Source: a virus
Strand: one strand, 5' to 3'
Length of the DNA: 37,013 bases
Virus record (IMG/VR): IMGVR_UViG_3300050343_000210
Span: 1 to 37,013 of that record
Below, piece by piece: positions 32,401 to 37,013 of the stretch. The notes beneath the pieces are model-generated. The model was not told where the DNA came from, did no database searches, and saw only the letters and a program-made list of their open reading frames with translations. Every line of letters starts with the position of its first letter. The stretch's first letter is position 1. The position numbers and the translations under genes are program-made.

Positions 32401-35400
32401 GTACAGGCCAACAATACGCCTGAGTACAGATGAGTCACCGCCAAACGCCCTGACAATATCAGCAGAGTTTAACCGCCTGCCATCAATCCCATCCGGGGTG
32501 GGACGGCTCTTGTCCTCACCGTTCCTGATCAAATTTTGTACAGCGTAGACAGGCTCCTGATCAATCTCGTCACCGACATCAACCATGAGTTGCTTCTTCC
32601 GCGCCTGATATTCCTTGCGCTTGGTTGCGGCCAGATCCTTTCTTATCTGCTCCTGCACCTCATCAAGCCCGGCTTGGGTGGCCTCGGCATGAAGTTTCTC
32701 CAGTCTCTTTTGTGTCACCTCATCAAACGATGAGTAATCCATCTCCGGGTTAACATCACCAGAGGCAGACTCAACCGCAGCATCCCCCGCCAGCATACGA
32801 TCAAACACCCCACGGATCTCATCCGACAGGGGTGCATCGAGTTTAGATAGACTGCTGTAGACAGACTTCATCCACTCCTTCATCCGCTTAAACATCCCAT
32901 CCATATCAGGGGCCGGAGACCTCCCTTCATAGAAGTAAGCCTCCAGAGATCTGGCAAAGAGCTCATGTTGCTCAGTAGTGAACGCGCCATTAACCCGCTC
33001 ACCCGGGGCATTGGCCTCAAGGTACGCAGTGATTCTGGCAAAGTCCTCAACCATCTCAGGGGGTGCTATACCTGCCAGTACATCAGCCTGTATCAGCTCC
33101 AGTTGAAGGTGGCCCATCTCATGGATAAAGGTGGAGAGATTTGCATTCTTGGTCAGGGTGATCCGATAGGAACCCTCACCGATATCAAGATAACCTGCAG
33201 TAGTTTTGCCCTTGGCCTGCATCACCCTCTGGGTCCCGGTGTATGCCTTCTCGATATTAATCTGGTCTTCATTCCAGATCACATAGTTGTAGGTGTATCC
33301 CCCTGACTTGTTCCTCGTATTGCCATCACGGTATCGGAGGCCCGGGATACCAAGGCTATTCAGGTACAGACTGGCAATCTTATCTGCTCTTTCGTTGGTC
33401 AACCCATTGGCTTCAGCCCAATCAGAAACAATAGGCGATTCACTAAGGCTGTCATAGAACGACCTCCCAGACTGATCTTCGTTCTTACTGGGAAGAACAT
33501 TCGCCGAAAGACCATGAAAACTGAAGAGACTATCAAAGACCTCCTTATCATAGGCCAGTGCCGCCTCAACTTCAGACAGATTTTTGGAATGAAACGAATC
33601 ATCAGGCAGGTCAACAATATAGTCCCCTTCAGTATCTAGGGTGATGACCAGCTCATTGGGGTAGATAAGAACCTGCTCCGTTCCGTCTGGCATATAGTAA
33701 TTAAGCTCAGACTCAGCCTCATCTACAGTCAGGATTCTAGGCTCACCACCAAGAATCTCAAGAGGAGTAGCAGGAATCATGGCAGCAAAATACCGCCCCC
33801 TACTTTCCACAAACCGGGCATAGTCAGACACTGCCTCCATCAAAAGCGGGGTTCCAGAAGGATTTTTTTCATACCACTTGACCGCTTCTTTCCTTGCCTC
33901 ATCCTGAATATCAATCGCAAGAGTGTGCATCTCCCGGGCGGCAGCTCTGGCCTCCACCGTCCTCCATGACTTGATGTCCTTTGATGGAGCCGTGCGCCCT
34001 AGATCATCCAGATCCGTATTCAGGAACTGCATCAATCCACTGATCTCCTCAGACAAGCGGCCCATGAGATCACCTATCTTTGGGCTAGAAGCATCGATCT
34101 CAGTTGCAGAGTGTTGATTAAACAGGTCACCGAGAATACCCTCCAGAAGGTCAAACTCCTCAGTCATCACCTCCAGCGTCTCAGCCATCTCATCAGAGAG
34201 AACACCTGCATCCCTGATAGCCTTCCGCACAAACTCAGGCTGCTTATCAAGACTCGTATCGTAGTACAGTAGGTGGGTGTCTTCAGGCACATCAACCTGA
34301 TAGGTGTAGGGATTGACCCCTGACTCCTCAACATCAGGGAGGCGCTTGCTAGCATCATTAAAGGCATTGCTGATATGGATATTAACCGTCTGTCTTATTG
34401 AGTCGGCCTGATCCTCAAGGATCCTAATCCTCTCCAGATCCTTGATGTGTTGCTCCGGGTTTGTTTTCTCTGTGTCAAAGGTGTTTCGCCTGATCTCAGC
34501 AAACTCATCCTCAATCGCAACAACCTTGGTTATTTTTTCATAAACAGACCGATCATCAAGCCAGTTGAAGAAAGCATCATGCACCACATCACTAGCAGTA
34601 CCATCAAAGAAGTGATCAAGATTGCTGTCCCAGTATTGCTCAATATAGTTTTCAGCATGACTTGGATCCAGCCAAGGCCCACCTGTATTATCCATCCATC
34701 GGGTCGATCTAACATCTGCCCAGATGTCATTCATTAATTTTTCAAACTCAGCATCAGTCCAGTCAGACTGATTTACATTAGACCTGCCGCGGCCCTTTGC
34801 TCTCATCATGTTGTCTCTATACCACTTGGCTGTACTCAAGCGGCCACCAAAGTACATGCCCCAGCCATAGACTTGAGCGCCTTCCCCGGTGTTTATGTAT
34901 TTGAGACTGAAGTTTTCGTAGGGCTTTGGACTGGCCGCACCATGATAGACGGACTGGTAGAGGGTTCGTACCGGGATCAGATCAGCTTCGGCAACTTCAA
35001 TAACCCCTTGTTTATCTTCGCCATGCGCTTGGCTTCGCGTTGCTGGGACTTGGCGATCCGGAGTCGTTGTTTGTCCGATAGGATTCCCTTCATTGACTGA
35101 CTCTCCATCGCGGATTGTTGCAAGTATTGCGCTATATCTAGCATCGTCTATCGCTCCTGATTCTTTTAGTTTCTCAAGAGATGACAGGAACTCCCCCATC
35201 ACATTGTCTTGAGCTGGCTTCTCTTTCTTGTTGGCCTCTAACTGATTGACCTCAGTCTGTCGATCACCACGGAAACAACCAGCACTCCCGTAGAGGTCAC
35301 AGCTTGTGCAAGTCCACTCGCCCTTTTGAAGCGATGGGTATGCAGTATTCTTTTTCGGGATGTCCAGCTTGCCGCTATCAACAGGGCATAGCTCCCGGCG

Positions 35401-37011
35401 CATCAGCTCATAGACATCCGGGTACATCACCTTCAGCTCTGCATGAGTGATCTGCTTGTTACCCAGTTTTACTGGGAGCCAGACAGCAACCCTGTCGGCA
35501 TTGGCCTTGATCCAGTCCTGCGTAAAGCCATCGTTAATAACAACAGCCAGATCAAAGTCTTTGTTCTGCTCTGCTAGATGTAGATTGGTATCATCAACAG
35601 ATAACATCCTGAGATTCGTTGCGTCCGTCTGCGCCAACAACTCAGGGCGCTTGGAGAATATCTGGATCCTGATGCCTTTATCGTTCAATCTCTTGACAAT
35701 GTCAATCTGAGCAAGGGACAGCTCACCCTTCTCATTGATCCTCAAAGCCAGCCCTCCCTGTGCCGGGGCAGACCCTTCAAACTGAAGCGCAATAGAATCA
35801 GCCAGTAACTCAGGGTTCATCTCAGCCATGAACTCAGTGAACTCAACAGCCATCAGGGAGTTGTTATAGCTTGTCCCCCGGGCAGCATAGCAATGGGTAG
35901 CACAGGCCAGACTGGGGCTGCAGTTAACATAGCTTCCGCTGAAGTCCTGCTCTGCTTTTCGGTTTCCACCTATGAACTTATAACCTGTGGCGAACAGCTC
36001 TATCCCTGCCTTACCACGCATGAGCGCCTCGCCCATACCACCAGCAGCCAGAGACCGCTTGCCCCACATAGCAAGGCTCAGTAGGGCTTCAGGGTTAGTA
36101 CCCTCCCACGCCTGATACATGGCCTCCCTGATAACCATTCCCTTCACAGCAGACGCAGCCCACGCTGTGCCGGCGAACTCATTCAGGTTGGCTCTCACTC
36201 GCTCAGATTCTTCTGGTGTCACCCTCGATAAATAGGACTCAACCGCCTCAGCAGCCAGAGGCTCATAGGTCTTCAGGTTATTCAGATCACCAACAGACTC
36301 CCACTTGGTTAATTCTTGAGCAAGTCTCCTCCCGGTGGATTGATTGAATGCGTGTAGCCCCAGTGCGTCCATTGCCTCGGCATTGGTTGTTTGATCCAGA
36401 TCGATACCTTTGGACCGGAGCATTCCCTCCAAGTGATCGAGCGCAACACTGAGATCCATATCCTCCTGAGACTCAAGCCCGGGGACATAGGCTCTGTTGC
36501 CCTGTAGCTCTTGGTCGATCAAAGCCAGTACTGCATCACCCTCGCCTGCAGCCTCACCGATGTCAGGCAGGTAGCCGGCATCCCTAGCCAGCTCATAGGC
36601 CGACTCCATACTGATGCCGCCCTCTTTAGCCAGTACTCGGCCAGCGTAGTCAGGCATTGCCTTGCCAAGATCCCGGCCAGACATCTCGCTATCAAGCTCA
36701 ACGCCGCCCTGAGATATCAGGAACTCAATCAGGGAAGGCCCAAAGATATCCTTCTGTGTTGGCCCCTTGCCTGCGCGGAGAAGGTTCATCAGTCCACCGT
36801 AATAAGAGGGGACATCCTGCTCACCAAACTTGGTCTCCATCTCCCCCTTGATGCTGATGTTTTTTGATCGGAAGTAATCATAGGGATCCATGCCCTTGGT
36901 TCCATCAGGCATCACAATAGCATTGGCCTGCATGGTAATAACCCTAGTGGCAAAGTCAGCCTCCTCAATAGCCACCGCCTCATCACGACCAGCCAGTATA
37001 AGGTCGGTCAT
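29452..37011 (-). CDS. Giant polyvalent virion protein with ART-like and zincin-like regions, 2519 aa
   Basis: ATG 37011 is the last codon in the window; the ribosome site AAGGA is supplied by bases 5-9 of the other end. Visible regions in order: ~360-580, Cys-rich GP88-like (C364/C370/C374, C542, C568/C571/C579); ~685-1250, ADP-ribosyltransferase-like with SVYHG (H690), GWGMYF and the closing GLRYRDG...YNYVIWNEDQ; ~1295-1305, FIHEMGHLQL (H1297, E1298, H1301), an HExxH zinc peptidase motif; ~1400-1900, charged coiled coils; C-terminal ~370 residues, LPD38-like with AEGELVKASTMFITWG. Such polyvalent proteins are packed in virions and delivered with DNA to act on the host. Which reactions this one performs is not proven. 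Confidence 0.85.
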   Translation of the reverse strand: MTDLILAGRDEAVAIEEADFATRVITMQANAIVMPDGTKGMDPYDYFRSKNISIKGEMETKFGEQDVPSYYGGLMNLLRAGKGPTQKDIFGPSLIEFLISQGGVELDSEMSGRDLGKAMPDYAGRVLAKEGGISMESAYELARDAGYLPDIGEAAGEGDAVLALIDQELQGNRAYVPGLESQEDMDLSVALDHLEGMLRSKGIDLDQTTNAEAMDALGLHAFNQSTGRRLAQELTKWESVGDLNNLKTYEPLAAEAVESYLSRVTPEESERVRANLNEFAGTAWAASAVKGMVIREAMYQAWEGTNPEALLSLAMWGKRSLAAGGMGEALMRGKAGIELFATGYKFIGGNRKAEQDFSGSYVNCSPSLACATHCYAARGTSYNNSLMAVEFTEFMAEMNPELLADSIALQFEGSAPAQGGLALRINEKGELSLAQIDIVKRLNDKGIRIQIFSKRPELLAQTDATNLRMLSVDDTNLHLAEQNKDFDLAVVINDGFTQDWIKANADRVAVWLPVKLGNKQITHAELKVMYPDVYELMRRELCPVDSGKLDIPKKNTAYPSLQKGEWTCTSCDLYGSAGCFRGDRQTEVNQLEANKKEKPAQDNVMGEFLSSLEKLKESGAIDDARYSAILATIRDGESVNEGNPIGQTTTPDRQVPATRSQAHGEDKQGVIEVAEADLIPVRTLYQSVYHGAASPKPYENFSLKYINTGEGAQVYGWGMYFGGRLSTAKWYRDNMMRAKGRGRSNVNQSDWTDAEFEKLMNDIWADVRSTRWMDNTGGPWLDPSHAENYIEQYWDSNLDHFFDGTASDVVHDAFFNWLDDRSVYEKITKVVAIEDEFAEIRRNTFDTEKTNPEQHIKDLERIRILEDQADSIRQTVNIHISNAFNDASKRLPDVEESGVNPYTYQVDVPEDTHLLYYDTSLDKQPEFVRKAIRDAGVLSDEMAETLEVMTEEFDLLEGILGDLFNQHSATEIDASSPKIGDLMGRLSEEISGLMQFLNTDLDDLGRTAPSKDIKSWRTVEARAAAREMHTLAIDIQDEARKEAVKWYEKNPSGTPLLMEAVSDYARFVESRGRYFAAMIPATPLEILGGEPRILTVDEAESELNYYMPDGTEQVLIYPNELVITLDTEGDYIVDLPDDSFHSKNLSEVEAALAYDKEVFDSLFSFHGLSANVLPSKNEDQSGRSFYDSLSESPIVSDWAEANGLTNERADKIASLYLNSLGIPGLRYRDGNTRNKSGGYTYNYVIWNEDQINIEKAYTGTQRVMQAKGKTTAGYLDIGEGSYRITLTKNANLSTFIHEMGHLQLELIQADVLAGIAPPEMVEDFARITAYLEANAPGERVNGAFTTEQHELFARSLEAYFYEGRSPAPDMDGMFKRMKEWMKSVYSSLSKLDAPLSDEIRGVFDRMLAGDAAVESASGDVNPEMDYSSFDEVTQKRLEKLHAEATQAGLDEVQEQIRKDLAATKRKEYQARKKQLMVDVGDEIDQEPVYAVQNLIRNGEDKSRPTPDGIDGRRLNSADIVRAFGGDSSVLRRIVGLYQKDGVSPSALADHYGFGSTVSMIQEIIKAPARSKEIKTRVQAKLDEEFGNLKTDTEIFDQAALSVHNNKTSALLVAEANAATRKIGGQVKKTLAAEARLAAQNIISRMLVRDITAHKYYQAEQRAAKEAQIALSKDDTPAFLVAKRKQLLNHHLYREARKAVTEAEKARKYLDDKGKPRAMLWRKNDPDKARAIDTLLAALDFKKTSLKKIDLRNMLKGAVKQMEQEGEVVLIDPSLYAGDKNWKEMTLNELLDVRDQVKVWEKEGRLNDRYTEEFGSVGVEIIVEELDRVAGLNITAKKRKELLVEPNGRLDRLGRTIRDFGASLKKVEFNAREADGGIGGMWSKVIFQPFVDAQNARDTRLNAVDVRVKEIMGDMTKEDAVRLFSKRTFMGFDNVTVGDLYVVALNMGNEGNLNRLLNGYSWDYATLMEELQEHLTLEDFYRIEALGQLTDSFYPELARVSEKVDGVIPPKVESRPLYLNKYGVTLSGWYYPVKYKDVAGTPEKQATAEFKTVEMGPSPMTGQVSKSMTQSRALGTPQGKIDLSFSNFGSHINQTIHYITHYEAVRRFDKLRLRTDFAEMYTKYFGEAGRKQLRSWVQNIATDGRVSSTSHAATNTWNDIHSHVRAGYSMVALGWDIVGAVKQTLGIASTAAEVGATRTARVLLGFVAEAGTFRRDHPGSMYQTALDNSPELRNMSLQLDRDIREISKGNLSNVSVSRPGVGKVIDGWDFLKANSFQFIVFVQKQVNAITWLAAHDKAVAEGLVGKEATNYADAVVRQSQSGGGLKDLAGIQQAEGELVKASTMFITWGIVVYNHLEMTGRQDLLRGFIRGEGPNSRAKSMMRFANTFGWYVLASSLLDQVVFGDDEENEEEFMLTYLKNVIGTSTFGIPLVRDAVSAASGFDVNSPYAKLFGSAKRALTTEDLTSSAAYNIASSLTVVTHLPFRAVLEVVDALTQEEWSDKIESLLTGVPYEERLEGLD

Positions 37012-37013
37012 TA

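Noticed and set aside
1-37013. Integrase, attachment sites, tRNA genes and phage polymerases
   Set aside because: No reading frame shows tyrosine or serine recombinase, RNA polymerase or DNA polymerase motifs. No tRNA cloverleaf or terminal direct repeat was noticed on reading, although a dedicated search would be needed to exclude a tRNA.

Overview
The window reads as the whole genome of a tailed, podovirus-like bacteriophage, probably infecting a Gammaproteobacterium. This rests on protein families and gene order: a T7-like head-tail connector portal, gp11/gp12-like tail tube proteins, internal virion proteins and no tail tape measure or sheath. The host is not determinable from sequence alone. 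A Pseudomonas-type parS-like palindrome, lambda-type O and Nin proteins and two lipobox lipoproteins fit a Gram-negative gammaproteobacterium. Joining base 1 to base 37013 completes one gene and creates a ribosome binding site plus a TAATG stop/start overlap for the next. The 37,013 bases are therefore most likely a circular or circularly permuted genome cut between two virion genes.

Layout: two transcription units diverge from a control region at 26.69-26.86 kb, where the two -35 boxes lie 5 bp apart. The rightward unit (26.86-29.46 kb) holds small unknown genes, a secreted SGNH/GDSL hydrolase, a Sak/DUF1071 single-strand annealing protein and a small protein with an SSB-like acidic tail. 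The leftward unit holds two small unknown genes, a Cro-like repressor, a C5-cytosine methyltransferase and a PD-(D/E)XK-like protein, and ends at a hairpin terminator near 24.5 kb. A second leftward promoter just inside that terminator drives replication and recombination genes (O-like initiator with four palindromic iterons inside its gene, putative helicase loader, HTH protein, NinB-like, NinG-like). It then leads into packaging and head genes: TerS, TerL, portal, scaffold and capsid, followed by a strong terminator at 15.95 kb.

The tail module (15.9-4.05 kb) carries an Mtd_N/collagen-like/SGNH/S74 fibre that is split by a frameshift, a glycine-rich adhesin, two lipoproteins, a nozzle protein, a repeat-built S74 fibre and a gp11-like tube protein. 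Past 4.05 kb come a cupin-like protein, a gp14-like protein and two large internal proteins. Across the window joint lies a 2519-residue polyvalent protein with a Cys-rich GP88-like region, an ADP-ribosyltransferase-like region, an HExxH peptidase motif and an LPD38-like C-terminus. It ends tail to tail with the rightward unit at a shared CTAG.

Genes are almost all coupled by 1-4 nt overlaps and there is no gene-free stretch over 300 bases. No integrase, CI-type repressor, DNA or RNA polymerase, tRNA, CRISPR array, or recognisable endolysin or holin was found. The most notable points are the lambda-style origin, the parS-like site, the split SGNH fibre, the giant polyvalent effector, and a compositional break that sets the 4.1-15.6 kb tail module apart.
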